This document shows, one piece after another, positions 24,121-33,233 of a DNA stretch of 64,000 nt. The DNA is taken from positions 3,394,270-3,458,269 of the forward strand of contig NC_018868.3 of assembly GCF_000305785.2 (NCBI RefSeq), given 5' to 3'. The translations under genes and the position numbers were made by a program. Origin of the DNA: Simiduia agarivorans SA1 = DSM 21679 (GTDB lineage Bacteria; Pseudomonadota; Gammaproteobacteria; Pseudomonadales; Cellvibrionaceae). The notes under the pieces are model-generated. The model made no database searches and had not been told where the DNA came from. It was given only the letters and a program-made list of their open reading frames with translations. The first letter of the stretch is position 1, and the number at the start of each line of letters is the position of its first letter.

Positions 24121-25356
24121 TTACAGAATCCAACGGTCAAAGGGCAGTACTTCCACCGTTTCCCCTTCGGCCTGGTTACCGGCAAACTGACCGAGTTTGA
24201 TGTAACAGTCGGCGCGGGTCATGGAGCTGAGTACCCCGGAGCTTTGTTCATCCTGCGGCGTAGCCACCAATTTGCCTTCCCGCGTCGTTAGTGAGCCGCG
24301 CTGAAAATCGGTGCGCCCGGGGCGTTTACGGGTGGTGGCGCCGAGTTCGGCTGGTAGGCAGAGGGGCGTTGCCGGCAATTCGCCGGCCAGCCGTTGCAGG
24401 GCCGGCAGGGCAATCTGGTGAAAGGTGAGCGCGGCCGACACCGGGTTGCCGGGCAAGCCGAAGAACCAGGCGCTGCCCAGCCGGCCAAAGGCCAGCGGTT
24501 TGCCGGGCTTCATGGCAATTTTCCAGAAGGTGATATCGCCCAGCTCGCCCAGTATGTCGCGGGTGTAGTCGGCCTCGCCCACCGAGACGCCGCCCGAACT
24601 CAGGATCAGGTCACACTCTGATTGGGCGCGCTCAAATGCCGCGCGGATGGCGGCCGGGTCATCGGCAATCAACCCGTAATCCAGGATCTCCACGTTCAGC
24701 CGGGTGAGGATGGCACTCAGCAGGTAGCGATTGCTGTCGTAGATCTGGCCCGAGGCCAGGGGCGTGCCGGGCGGGCAGAGTTCGTCTCCGGTGGATAACA
24801 GGCCCACCCGCAGGCGCCGGAATACCGGTACCTCGGCCAGGCCCAGCGAGGCCAAGAGGCCAATATGGGCCGGGCCCAGGCGAACACCAGCGCGCAGTAT
24901 CTGGCTGCCTTTGTCGATGTCGCCGCCGCGGCGGCGCACGTTGGTACCGACTTTGAGTTTCTGGGGGTGGGTCAGGCGGATCTGTTCGCCTTCTACATTC
25001 ACGTCTTCCTGCATCACCACCAGGTCGGTGCCTTTGGGCATGGGGGCACCGGTCATGATGCGCACGCACTGGCCACGGCCCACGTCACCGTCAAAGGCGT
25101 GGCCGGCAAAGGACTTGCCGACCTGCTTGAAGGTGGGGAACTGGTTCAGGTCGGCCGAACGCAGGGCGTAGCCGTCCATGGCGGAGTTGTCGTAGCCGGG
25201 CACGTCGATGGGCGCGTGAATGTCCTCGGCCAGAATGCGGTCGAGGGCGGTGGGCAGGGCCTGAGTTTCCGTTTCGCGAATGGCGTGGAGTTGGCGATAA
25301 ATCATCGCCTCGGCTTCGTCCAGGGGCATCAGCCCGGGGGCGTCACAGCAGCCCAT
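24121..25356 (-). CDS. moeA: Molybdopterin molybdenumtransferase
   Basis: 411 residues, normal for MoeA, which inserts molybdate into adenylated molybdopterin to finish the cofactor. Visible signatures are DVPGYDNSAMDGYALR (residues 55-70), RIMTGAPMPKGTDLVVMQED, VGLLSTGDEL, the MoCF motif SSGGVSVGEADYT, and KPGKPLAFG with FGLPGNPVSAALTF. The gene lies 48 bp downstream of narL on the same strand. This makes sense functionally, since the nitrate reductase encoded at 35-42 kb needs the bis-MGD cofactor. Confidence 0.96.
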   Translation of the reverse strand: MGCCDAPGLMPLDEAEAMIYRQLHAIRETETQALPTALDRILAEDIHAPIDVPGYDNSAMDGYALRSADLNQFPTFKQVGKSFAGHAFDGDVGRGQCVRIMTGAPMPKGTDLVVMQEDVNVEGEQIRLTHPQKLKVGTNVRRRGGDIDKGSQILRAGVRLGPAHIGLLASLGLAEVPVFRRLRVGLLSTGDELCPPGTPLASGQIYDSNRYLLSAILTRLNVEILDYGLIADDPAAIRAAFERAQSECDLILSSGGVSVGEADYTRDILGELGDITFWKIAMKPGKPLAFGRLGSAWFFGLPGNPVSAALTFHQIALPALQRLAGELPATPLCLPAELGATTRKRPGRTDFQRGSLTTREGKLVATPQDEQSSGVLSSMTRADCYIKLGQFAGNQAEGETVEVLPFDRWIL

Positions 25357-25404
25357 GGTGACCTCGGTTCAGTTAACTCATAAAGGGTAAAGGATACCGC
25401 AAAC

Positions 25405-26058
25405 TCAGTGCTGTTGGTTGACCATCCATACGGCCGCTTCCACGCGCGAGCGCAGGCCCAGTTTTTTCAGTACATGTTTGACGTGGACTTTGACGGTGCC
25501 GTCGGAAATGTCCAGGTCGCGGGCGATGAGCTTGTTGGAAAGCCCTTTGGCGATGAGTTTGAGAATTTCATGTTCGCGGCTGGTGAGTTTGGCCAGCAGG
25601 CTGGTTTTGCTGGTTTCACCTTTGCGGATGGCTTTGGCCAGTACGTGGGTGAGTTTGTCGGAAATCACCATCTTGCCGCTGGCGGCCTGCTTGATCTGCT
25701 CCAGAATATCTTCCGGCTCCATGTCTTTTAACAGGTAACCATCGGCGCCGTAAGTGATGGCGCACACCACGTCCTCGTCGCTGTCGGATACCGTGAGCAT
25801 CACGATGCGCGAGGTGACGCCGGCTTCGCGCATGGCACGCAAGGTTTCCAGCCCGTCCATGCCTTGCATGTTCAGATCCAGCACGATCAGATCTGGGTCG
25901 GTCTCTTCCGCCAGACGCAGGGCATCTTTGCCATTGCTGGCTTCGCCCACCAATGCCAGTTCGTCTTCCAATTCAATCAGCTGCACCAGGCCTTTGCGCA
26001 ACAGGGGGTGGTCGTCTACTAACAGGATGCTGGTCAGGTCTGCGTTCATAGTCGTCAT
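25405..26058 (-). CDS. narL: Nitrate/nitrite response regulator NarL
   Basis: 217 residues. The receiver has VDDHPLLRKGL, the phospho-acceptor Asp in IVLDLNMQGMDG and YLLKD. The C-terminal LuxR-type helix-turn-helix reads LTSREHEILKLIAKGLSNKLIARDL then GTVKVHVKHVLKKLGLRSRVEAAVW, the close pattern of NarL. Its sensor NarX is encoded 7 kb away (33211-35040). It is divergent from narK, placing it beside one of its likely targets. Confidence 0.94.
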   Translation of the reverse strand: MTTMNADLTSILLVDDHPLLRKGLVQLIELEDELALVGEASNGKDALRLAEETDPDLIVLDLNMQGMDGLETLRAMREAGVTSRIVMLTVSDSDEDVVCAITYGADGYLLKDMEPEDILEQIKQAASGKMVISDKLTHVLAKAIRKGETSKTSLLAKLTSREHEILKLIAKGLSNKLIARDLDISDGTVKVHVKHVLKKLGLRSRVEAAVWMVNQQH

Positions 26059-26128
26059 GCGGGTAAGTTTTTTCAGGCATTAACATGGCGAATTCGTGTG
26101 CCGGTCGCAACTGCAAACTGAATTTGGC

Positions 26129-26299
26129 TTGATGTAGGTCATGCTTTTGTTGCTCTTTATCGACCTAGCTGGTCGCCGGCCTACCTATTTGGTGTCTGGC
26201 GGCCTCCCGGGCCGGGGCTTATTCCGCGTGGGATGCCCGTTTGCCGATACCCCGCTGTAGGTAAACCGCCGCAGGGTTTTCTACCCCGGAGCTACTCCC
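26129..26299 (+). promoter_or_regulatory. Putative narK control region: FNR-like box and NarL-like heptamers
   Basis: TTGAT-GTAG-GTCAT at 26129-26142 fits TTGAT-N4-RTCAA at nine of ten positions. TACCTAT at 26182 fits the NarL heptamer TACYYMT; TACCCCG (about 26249 and 26283) and TACTCCC (26293) each miss by one. The 311-bp gap between narL and narK holds no gene. Control by FNR/Anr and NarL is expected for narK, but these sites are by eye. Confidence 0.5.
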
Positions 26300-26369
26300 C
26301 CTAGCGCATTGAGCCGTCTGAAGCCCCTCTTCATAGTGAAGCGGTAATGCCATCAATGTGGAGAGAGCA

Positions 26370-28040
26370 ATGACTACAACCAGTGCCACCCAATCCGGTG
26401 CGCCCGCCAAAAGCGGCTACGGCCCCGGCGACAATATCAAACAATGGAATCCGGAAGACGATGCCTTCTGGGAAGCCACCGGCAAGAAAGTGGCCAACCG
26501 CAACCTGTGGATTTCCATTCCCAGTTTGCTGTGTGGTTTTGCCGTCTGGCTGTACTGGGGCATCATCACGGTACAGATGTTGAACCTGGGCTTTCCCATC
26601 GCCAAGGCGGATTTGTTTACCCTCACGGCCATTGCCGGTTTAACAGGCGCAACGCTGCGGATTCCGAGCAGTTTTTTCATCCGCTTATGCGGCGGCCGCT
26701 ACACAATTTTCTTTACTACTGCGTTGCTGATGATTCCGGCACTGGGTACCGGTCTGGCGCTGCAGGACATGAACACGCCGTTGTGGGTGTTCCAGGCGCT
26801 GGCGTTTTTATCTGGCCTGGGTGGCGGTAACTTCGCCTCCTCCATGTCCAACATCAATTTTTTCTTCCCGAAAAAGAGTCAGGGCCTGGCGCTGGGCATG
26901 AATGCCGGTCTGGGCAATTTTGGTGTGACCACCATGCAAATCGTGGTACCCCTTGTGATGACCTTTGGTTTGTTCGGCGCCATGGGCGGCGACGCCATGG
27001 TGTTGAAAGAAACTTCCGGTACGCTGATTGGTAAAATCGCCGCAGGCAGCGACACCTACATCCAGAATGCCGGTTTTGTCTGGTTGCTGGTGCTGATTCC
27101 TTTGGCCTTCGCCGGTTGGTTCGGCATGAACAACCTGAACACCGAAGAGGCCACGCCTTCGCTGCCGAATCCGATCGTCGCCTTCTCGATCATCCTCGGC
27201 ATGTTGGGTATTGGTTTGCTGACCGCGTTGGTGGGCCTGTGGTTGTTGTTGCCCGAAGCGGCCAATGGTTCCGGCTTTGGCGTGCCCAAAGAAATTGTGC
27301 TGGTGCTTGTGTTGGCGTCCACCCTGTTTTTGCTCAAGCTGATTCCCGGTCAGGTGAAAACCAACCTCAACCGCCAGTTTAAAATTTTCAGCAACAAACA
27401 CACCTGGGTGATGAGTGTGATCTACACCATGACCTTCGGTTCCTTCATTGGGTTTGCGGCGGCCTTCCCGCTCTCGATCAAAGTGATCTTTGGTTACCAA
27501 CACCTGTTGGTGGACGGCGTGATGACCCACAATACCGTCAACCCCAACGGTCCCAGCGCCCTGATGTTTGCCTGGATGGGTCCGTTCATTGGTGCGCTTA
27601 TCCGTCCTTTCGGTGGCTGGATTTCCGACAAGTGGGGTGGTGCCCTGGTAACCCAGATCTGCTCTATCGGCATGGTATTGGGCGCACTGTCTGCGGCTTA
27701 CTACATGCAAGCGGCCTACAGCTCGGCCACGCCCGAGCAGTACTTCGTGCCTTTCTTTGTCAGCTTCATGGTGTTGTTTGCCTCCTCCGGTATCGGTAAC
27801 GGCTCCACTTTCCGCACCATCGCCATGGTGTTCCCGAAAGAGCAGGCAGGCCCCGTACTGGGTTGGACTTCCGCTGTGGCCGCTTACGGCGCCTTCTACA
27901 TCCCGCAGGTCATCGGTGAACAGATCAAAGCCGCCACCCCGGAAGTGGCACTGGTGGGTTTCGCCATCTTCTACGCGGTATGTGTGGTGATCAACTGGGC
28001 CTTCTACCTGCGCAAGAGCGGTGAGTTCTACAACCCGTAA
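26370..28040 (+). CDS. narK: Nitrate/nitrite transporter (NarK family MFS)
   Basis: 556 residues from the ATG at 26370, preceded by GGAGAGAG; a GTG at 26358 would add four. Twelve or more membrane segments of the nitrate-nitrite porter family are visible. Family signatures are LSGLGGGNFASSMSNINFFFPKKSQGLALGMNAGLGN in the first half (positions about 146-182) and ASSGIGNGSTFRTIAMVFP in the second. The sequence moves nitrate in and/or nitrite out to support NarGHI. It is followed by a strong terminator and is divergent from narL. Confidence 0.94.
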   Translation: MTTTSATQSGAPAKSGYGPGDNIKQWNPEDDAFWEATGKKVANRNLWISIPSLLCGFAVWLYWGIITVQMLNLGFPIAKADLFTLTAIAGLTGATLRIPSSFFIRLCGGRYTIFFTTALLMIPALGTGLALQDMNTPLWVFQALAFLSGLGGGNFASSMSNINFFFPKKSQGLALGMNAGLGNFGVTTMQIVVPLVMTFGLFGAMGGDAMVLKETSGTLIGKIAAGSDTYIQNAGFVWLLVLIPLAFAGWFGMNNLNTEEATPSLPNPIVAFSIILGMLGIGLLTALVGLWLLLPEAANGSGFGVPKEIVLVLVLASTLFLLKLIPGQVKTNLNRQFKIFSNKHTWVMSVIYTMTFGSFIGFAAAFPLSIKVIFGYQHLLVDGVMTHNTVNPNGPSALMFAWMGPFIGALIRPFGGWISDKWGGALVTQICSIGMVLGALSAAYYMQAAYSSATPEQYFVPFFVSFMVLFASSGIGNGSTFRTIAMVFPKEQAGPVLGWTSAVAAYGAFYIPQVIGEQIKAATPEVALVGFAIFYAVCVVINWAFYLRKSGEFYNP

Positions 28041-28078
28041 CAGACCTTAAGTGTGCTCTGTACTGAGCCCATAGTCTT

Positions 28079-28100
28079 GGCCCGTTCGCGGGCCTTTTTT
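28079..28100 (+). terminator. Rho-independent terminator of narK
   Basis: GGCCCG-TTCG-CGGGCC followed by six T residues, 39 bp past the narK stop. The UUCG tetraloop adds stability. Confidence 0.9.
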
Positions 28101-28165
28101 ATGTCCAGGGATGGACTGTATGCCGACAGGAGCCATGGATGGCGAGTCGGCGACGACCGCCAATA

Positions 28166-28194
28166 AGTACCAAGGGGTCTGGCCCCTTGGTACT
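28166..28194. repeat. Perfect 12-bp hairpin, REP-like
   Basis: AGTACCAAGGGG (28166-28177) pairs with CCCCTTGGTACT (28183-28194) around TCTGG. There is no T tract. The GGGGTCTGGCCCC core resembles REP-type elements with GGGGTCxGACCCC, which in some genomes are mobilised by REP-associated transposases. Copy number cannot be judged from one window. Confidence 0.55.
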
Positions 28195-28212
28195 TTCGTG
28201 AAGGACGTTCAA

Positions 28213-28226
28213 TTGACCTAGGTCAG
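28213..28226 (+). promoter_or_regulatory. FNR-like palindrome upstream of the GCS2-like gene
   Basis: TTGAC-CTAG-GTCAG contains the perfect 12-bp palindrome TGACCTAGGTCA. It resembles the FNR/Dnr layout TTGAY-N4-RTCAA with one mismatch and lies 57 bp before the ATG at 28283. Confidence 0.4.
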
Positions 28227-28282
28227 CTTCGGCTTAGTGCAATCGCTTCTATTATGAAACTTTCACCAGTTCGGAGTTGGGC

Positions 28283-29770
28283 ATGGGGCTTGCTGTTGAC
28301 CGGGTTGAGTACACGCCTGAAGAATTTCCACCTTACTCGGATCGTTTGTACGAGTGTCTGGATGCACTGGCCACGGCGATCCGAGATCCGGCCTTTGGTC
28401 GCGGTGCGCGCAAGATCGGCGCCGAGCTGGAGCTGTGCATTGTGGATGCTGCCGGGCAGCCGTTGCCGGAGAACCGCGCTATTCTGGATCAGGCCGCACG
28501 CCTGTATCCGACCGACAATCCCTATACCGTTGAGCTCAACCGGCACAACCTTGAAATCAATGCCGAGCCACAGTTGGCCGCAGACATGGGGTTTTGGCAG
28601 CTGGAACAACAGCTGAGCCAGCACTGGCAGCGGCTGGAGGCAATCGCTGAAAGCCAGGGGGGCGGTCTGGTGGCGATCGGTATTTTGCCCACGCTCACGG
28701 AAGCGAATTTGCTGGAATCGGGCATGACCGCGATGGCCCGTTATCAGGCCTTATCGCATGCGCTTCGGGCCTGGCGGGGCGAGGATTTCCGGTTGTGCAT
28801 AGAAGGCAGTGAACGTCTCGACACCCAATGCTCGCATGTGGCCCCGGAAGGCGCCAATACGTCGTTCCAGTTTCACCTGATGGTGGCGCCCGAGGCCTTT
28901 GCCGATACCTTTAATGCCGTCCAGCTCACCACGCCGTTGGTGCTGGCGGTAGCCGCCAATTCGCCGTGTTTTCTGGAGCGCCTGTTGTGGGATGAAACCC
29001 GTATTGCCCTGTTCAAACAGTCCATTGATTGCCGCAATCCGGCCCGCCGGGCCTGGCACGAGCCGGCGCGGGTGGCCTTTGGCCATGGCTGGGTGCGGAC
29101 GGATGCGTGGGAGCTTTTTGCCGAAGCAGTGGCCTTGTATCCGCCGCTGTTTCCGGTGTTGTCGCCACGCTCCCCCTTAGATCCCGTGGCCGGCCAGCAA
29201 TGGCCGGCATTACCCGAATTGGCGTTGCACATGGGCACCACCTGGCATTGGAACCGGCCGGTGTACGAGGCCGGCGATGGTGGCAGTGTGCGCATTGAAA
29301 TGCGGGCACTGCCGGCGGGGCCGTCGGTGCTGGATATGATGGCCAATGCCGCACTCGCGACGGGTCTGGCCGAAGGGCTGAAAACCCGGGTGGCGCCTTT
29401 GTTGGCGAGTCTGCCGTTCCGGTTTGCCGAACAGAATCTGTACCGCGCCGCGCGGCAAGGGTTGGATGCGGAACTGATCTGGCCTGATCCGGCCAGCCAC
29501 CGGCTTGGGTGTCGGCGCGCGGGCGACATTCTGACGTCATTGCTGCCGCTGGCCGAGCAGGGGTTATTGAACCTGGGCATGGAGGCGTCATTGGTGCAGC
29601 GCTATCTGAGCGTGATCAGCGAGCGGCTTGAGCGCAATATCACCGGCGCCCGCTGGCAGCGACAACAGCTCACCGATTGCGGGGGGCAATCCCGCCGGCA
29701 AGCGCTGGCCGCCATGCTCAGTCGCTATCGTCAGCATCAGGCCACCGGCGCGCCGGTGCACGCATGGTAA
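28283..29770 (+). CDS. Glutamate-cysteine ligase family 2 (GCS2)-like protein
   Basis: 495 residues from the ATG at 28283; two earlier in-frame codons exist. It belongs to the carboxylate-amine/thiol ligase fold: KIGAELELCIVDAAGQPLPEN (positions 46-66), NRHNLEINAEPQ, TSFQFHLMVAPEAF and the late RIEMRALPAGPSVLDMMAN. These hold the acidic residues that bind Mg-ATP. Members ligate glutamate to amines or thiols, but the true substrate cannot be read. It is followed 10 bp later by an AstE/AspA-type hydrolase, and the two may act together on an acylated or glutamylated amino compound. Confidence 0.8.
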   Translation: MGLAVDRVEYTPEEFPPYSDRLYECLDALATAIRDPAFGRGARKIGAELELCIVDAAGQPLPENRAILDQAARLYPTDNPYTVELNRHNLEINAEPQLAADMGFWQLEQQLSQHWQRLEAIAESQGGGLVAIGILPTLTEANLLESGMTAMARYQALSHALRAWRGEDFRLCIEGSERLDTQCSHVAPEGANTSFQFHLMVAPEAFADTFNAVQLTTPLVLAVAANSPCFLERLLWDETRIALFKQSIDCRNPARRAWHEPARVAFGHGWVRTDAWELFAEAVALYPPLFPVLSPRSPLDPVAGQQWPALPELALHMGTTWHWNRPVYEAGDGGSVRIEMRALPAGPSVLDMMANAALATGLAEGLKTRVAPLLASLPFRFAEQNLYRAARQGLDAELIWPDPASHRLGCRRAGDILTSLLPLAEQGLLNLGMEASLVQRYLSVISERLERNITGARWQRQQLTDCGGQSRRQALAAMLSRYRQHQATGAPVHAW

Positions 29771-29780
29771 GAGCGTTCGC

Positions 29781-30770
29781 ATGTTGCCGGTGATCGATGC
29801 CTCGACCTTGCAGGTGCCTGCCGATGCCGGGCAATTTCTGCACTCGCTCGGGGGCGCTGTTGCGATCGAGCATCGGGTGGATGATACCTTGCCCTGGTGT
29901 GTGGTGTCGGTACTGGTGCATGGCAACGAACCGTCTGGTTTTTTTGCCTGCCATCAATTATTGAAAGCGGGTTTTAAGCCAGCATGGAATACCGCCTGGG
30001 TGATTTCCTCGGTGCGCGCGGCCCGGACTGCGCCAGAATTTACCCACCGGCATTTGCCCGGCGAGTACGATCTGAACCGACGCTTTGGCGTGCATCCCAT
30101 AGACGATCCGGTCACGGCACTGGCCTTTGATATGACGGACTACATTCGCGAACGCCAACCGCGCTGGGTGCTGGATATTCACAATACATCGGGTCGCGGG
30201 CCGGCCTTTGGTGTGGCCGTGGCCAACAGCCAGGCCATAGCCAGTTTGTTGGCACCCTTCACCGACCGGTTGATCGTCACCCATCTGGTCGTGGGTTCGC
30301 TGATGGAACAGAATTTCAATTGCCCGGTGGTCACGCTTGAGTGCGGCGGCTCGGCGGACCCGGCCGCGCATAGTTGCGCAGTGTTGGGGCTGCGCCAATT
30401 GCTGGCTTCGCCGGCTCTGTCTGCGTCGCCGTCGCAACTTACCTTGTATCAACACCCTGTGCGCGTACAATTGCGCGCGGGACTGTCGCTCGCGTATGGT
30501 GACAGCGCCTGCCCCGGTGCCGTACTTACTCTGCGTTCCGACCTTGAGCAGCTCAACTGTGTTACCGCCCATCCCGGTACTTGCTTTGGTTGGTTACAGT
30601 CACCGCTGGCCGATGCTTTGTCCGCGGTGAATGACCAGCGTCAGGATGTCATTGAGCAGTTGTTTGAAGTGGACAAGGGCGTGCTGCAGAACCGGGTACC
30701 CATGCAGGTTTTCATGGCGACGCCACGCGCGGATATCGCCCTGTCTGATTGTTTATTTTACGCCGCCTGA
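29781..30770 (+). CDS. AstE/AspA-family zinc carboxypeptidase-like hydrolase
   Basis: 329 residues from the ATG at 29781. Zinc-peptidase M14 motifs are present: VHGNEPSGFFACHQ (HxxE zinc pair), EYDLNRRFG, and VLDIHNTSGRGPAFG with the third ligand His. TLECGGSADPAAHS holds the catalytic Glu position. This is the pattern of succinylglutamate desuccinylase and aspartoacylase. It is longer at the C-terminus than AstE. Being paired with a GCS2-like ligase suggests linked making and breaking of an amide; the compound is unknown. Confidence 0.82.
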   Translation: MLPVIDASTLQVPADAGQFLHSLGGAVAIEHRVDDTLPWCVVSVLVHGNEPSGFFACHQLLKAGFKPAWNTAWVISSVRAARTAPEFTHRHLPGEYDLNRRFGVHPIDDPVTALAFDMTDYIRERQPRWVLDIHNTSGRGPAFGVAVANSQAIASLLAPFTDRLIVTHLVVGSLMEQNFNCPVVTLECGGSADPAAHSCAVLGLRQLLASPALSASPSQLTLYQHPVRVQLRAGLSLAYGDSACPGAVLTLRSDLEQLNCVTAHPGTCFGWLQSPLADALSAVNDQRQDVIEQLFEVDKGVLQNRVPMQVFMATPRADIALSDCLFYAA

Positions 30771-30794
30771 GACCGGGCGGCGCCGAGGTTTTTT

Positions 30795-31994
30795 ATGTCC
30801 CCCCGTTATCTAACGCCGTTTATTGCGGCGCTGGTGGCCTTGTCGCCGTTGGCCATGGACAGTTATTTGCCCGCCATGCCGCTGCTGGCGGCACACTTTG
30901 GCGTATCGGATGCGGCACTCAGCTGGACCATCAGCAATTTCCTGTTGGGGCTGGCAGCCGGTCAATTGCTGGGCGGGGCGGCGTCTGATCAGAAAGGGCG
31001 GCGGCTGGTATTGCTTACCGGCCTGTGTCTGTTTGTGTTGAGTTCACTGGCGTTGTCGCTGGCCGACAGTTTACTCGCGGCCAATAGTTGGCGGCTGCTG
31101 CAGGGCTTTGCCGGTGGCGTGGTGATGGTGGCATCAACCGCCATGGTCAAGGATGTGACGCCGCCCGACCAGCTGGCGGCACAAATCACCCAGATTGTTT
31201 TTGTGGTGATGCTCACACCGATTGTGGCGCCGATCGTGGGTTCGCTCATGTTGCCGCTGGGCTGGCGCAGTATTTTTCTGCTGAGTTTTGGCGCCGCTTT
31301 GATCATGTTGGTGCTGGCCTGGTGGAAAGTGGCGGAAACCGCTGCCCAGTACACCAATCGCCTGTCGTTGCGCGATGGCATGGCGCAGTATGTCTACATC
31401 TGGCGGTTTGAGTTGGACGGCGTGCGCATGGTGCGCTGGCAAGCGCTCAGTCTGTCGTGCAGTGCGTTGTTGAGCCTGGTGTTTGTGACCCTGTCCAGTC
31501 CGTTGCTGATGGGCTATTACCAATTAAGTGCCGATATGTTTCCCTACGCGTTCGGCTGTTTTGCGGTGTCTATCCTGATCGGTAACCGGATTGGCAAATG
31601 GATGGTGGGGCGCTACACCCCGCTGGTTATTTTCCGCGCCGGGTTGCTGGTGCAAAGTGTTGCGGTGGCGAGCTTGTTGCTGGCGGCAACCCTGATATCG
31701 GTGCCGCTCTGGTTGTGTCTGGTTTTGTTTATGACCGCGATCGGTACCGGATCAGCCATCGGTCCTTCCGGCACGTCATTATTCCTTAATCTGCTCGATA
31801 AGTACTACGGCAGCGCCACCGCCTATGAAACCACGCAGCGCTTTACCCTTGGAGCCTTACTGGGCAGCGCCGCCGTAGCCCTGCCGTTTGATCTGGTGTT
31901 AAGCGGTGCATTGGTGATGAGCCTCAGCCTGCTGGTGAGTATTCTCGCTTACTGGCGGGTAAGTGCGCACTGGCCGGCCGAATACCGCCAGTAG
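30795..31994 (+). CDS. MFS transporter, Bcr/CflA type
   Basis: 399 residues with 12 predicted membrane segments. The N-terminal LSPLAMDSYLPAMPLLAAHF and the motif A region GGAASDQKGRRLVLL, followed by AMVKDVTPPDQLAAQI, mark the DHA1 Bcr/CflA drug-efflux group. The second half contains the GTGSAIGPSG turn. It starts 24 bp after the hydrolase gene on the same strand, so it may export the product handled by the two preceding enzymes or be a general drug pump. Confidence 0.88.
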   Translation: MSPRYLTPFIAALVALSPLAMDSYLPAMPLLAAHFGVSDAALSWTISNFLLGLAAGQLLGGAASDQKGRRLVLLTGLCLFVLSSLALSLADSLLAANSWRLLQGFAGGVVMVASTAMVKDVTPPDQLAAQITQIVFVVMLTPIVAPIVGSLMLPLGWRSIFLLSFGAALIMLVLAWWKVAETAAQYTNRLSLRDGMAQYVYIWRFELDGVRMVRWQALSLSCSALLSLVFVTLSSPLLMGYYQLSADMFPYAFGCFAVSILIGNRIGKWMVGRYTPLVIFRAGLLVQSVAVASLLLAATLISVPLWLCLVLFMTAIGTGSAIGPSGTSLFLNLLDKYYGSATAYETTQRFTLGALLGSAAVALPFDLVLSGALVMSLSLLVSILAYWRVSAHWPAEYRQ

Positions 31995-32039
31995 CCTGCT
32001 ATACTGCCGGTAATGCACTGCTGACAACAGGACGTGTTC

Positions 32040-33233
32040 ATGCAATCTGCACCCGAACATCCCAGAGAGTCGGAGCGGCTATCGGCCCTGCTCAGGCTGG
32101 ATATTCTCGATACCGAAGCAGAGAAGACCTTTGATGAGCTGACCGAGATCGCCAGCGCAATCTGCGATACGCCGATTTCGCTCATCAGTCTGGTGGACTC
32201 CGAACGCCAGTGGTTTAAATCCCGCGTGGGGCTGGACGCCGATCAAACGCCCCGTTCATTGGCGTTTTGCGCTCATGCGATTCTGGAAGACGGCGTGTTC
32301 GAGGTGCCCAATGCGCTCGAAGACCAACGCTTTGCCGATAATCCCCTGGTGACGGGTGCGCCCGATATTCGTTTCTATGCCGGTGCGCCACTGGTCACAG
32401 AAGACGGCATGCCCATCGGCACGTTATGTGTGATCGATCGCGAGCCGAAAAAACTGACGCCCACTCAGCAGCGAGCATTGAAAGTGTTGGCCAATCAGGT
32501 GGTGGGTCAGCTCGAGTTGCGTTTGCGCAACCGACGTCTGAAAGCGATTGTGGAAAACCGCGAGAAACTGTTTTCTGTGATTGCCCACGACCTGCGCGGG
32601 CCCTTCAATGGCATTCTGGGCTTTTCCCGCTCGCTCACCGAAAAAGCGGAAAAGCTGACGCCCGCTCGCATAGCCGATATTGCGGAATCCATTCTCAGCA
32701 GTGCGCTCAAGGTCTACGCCCGCCTGGATGAACTACTGCAGTGGTCCAAAAGTCATCTTGGGGCTTTTCGCGCGCATCTGCGTCCGTGCGATCTGGATTC
32801 ATTGTTGAATGCCGATCTGGAATTAATTCAGGACGCGCTCAATCTGAAAAAGATTCAGTTGGTATTTGATCTGGAAGACGACTTGCGGGTGATGGCCGAC
32901 CCCACCCTGACCAAGACCGTGGTGCGTAATCTGTTGACCAATGCGGCCAAGTACGCGCCCAGGGGCAGTGCGATTCAGGTACGCGCCCGACAGGAAGGCA
33001 ACCGTGTCCGGGTCAGTGTCGAAAATGGCGGCGAGCCTATCCCGGAGACAATCCGGGATCATTTGTTCAAGGGCCCGGTGGACAGCCAGATAGGCAGTGG
33101 CGCTGAGTCGGGGCAGGGCATTGGGTTGTCTATTTGCTATGACCTTATGGCATTGCAAAGCGGCATCATTATGCTCGACCGCCAATTCCAGCAGGGTACG
33201 CGGATTATATTCAGCTTGCCCGCCGCAGACTGA
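32040..33233 (+). CDS. GAF-domain sensor histidine kinase
   Basis: 397 residues from ATG 32040 (AGGAC upstream; GTG at 32034 also possible). The GAF domain (about 25-165) has the LAFCAHAILEDGVFEVPNAL and RFYAGAPLVTEDGMPIGTLCVID blocks typical of kinases linked to light- or redox-sensing GAF regulators. HisKA: FSVIAHDLRGPFNGILGFSRSL. HATPase: NLLTNAAKYAPRG and GQGIGLSICYD. There are no membrane segments, so it is cytoplasmic. Its 3' end overlaps that of narX by 23 bp on the other strand. No receiver gene is adjacent. Confidence 0.9.
   Translation: MQSAPEHPRESERLSALLRLDILDTEAEKTFDELTEIASAICDTPISLISLVDSERQWFKSRVGLDADQTPRSLAFCAHAILEDGVFEVPNALEDQRFADNPLVTGAPDIRFYAGAPLVTEDGMPIGTLCVIDREPKKLTPTQQRALKVLANQVVGQLELRLRNRRLKAIVENREKLFSVIAHDLRGPFNGILGFSRSLTEKAEKLTPARIADIAESILSSALKVYARLDELLQWSKSHLGAFRAHLRPCDLDSLLNADLELIQDALNLKKIQLVFDLEDDLRVMADPTLTKTVVRNLLTNAAKYAPRGSAIQVRARQEGNRVRVSVENGGEPIPETIRDHLFKGPVDSQIGSGAESGQGIGLSICYDLMALQSGIIMLDRQFQQGTRIIFSLPAAD

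Noticed and set aside
26808..27710. 300-codon minus-strand frame rich in His, Gly and Gln
   Set aside because: It is the mirror of narK; the composition is an artefact of membrane-protein codons read backwards.
28166..28194. Hairpin as a second narK terminator
   Set aside because: No T tract follows on either strand, and a classic terminator already lies at 28079-28100.
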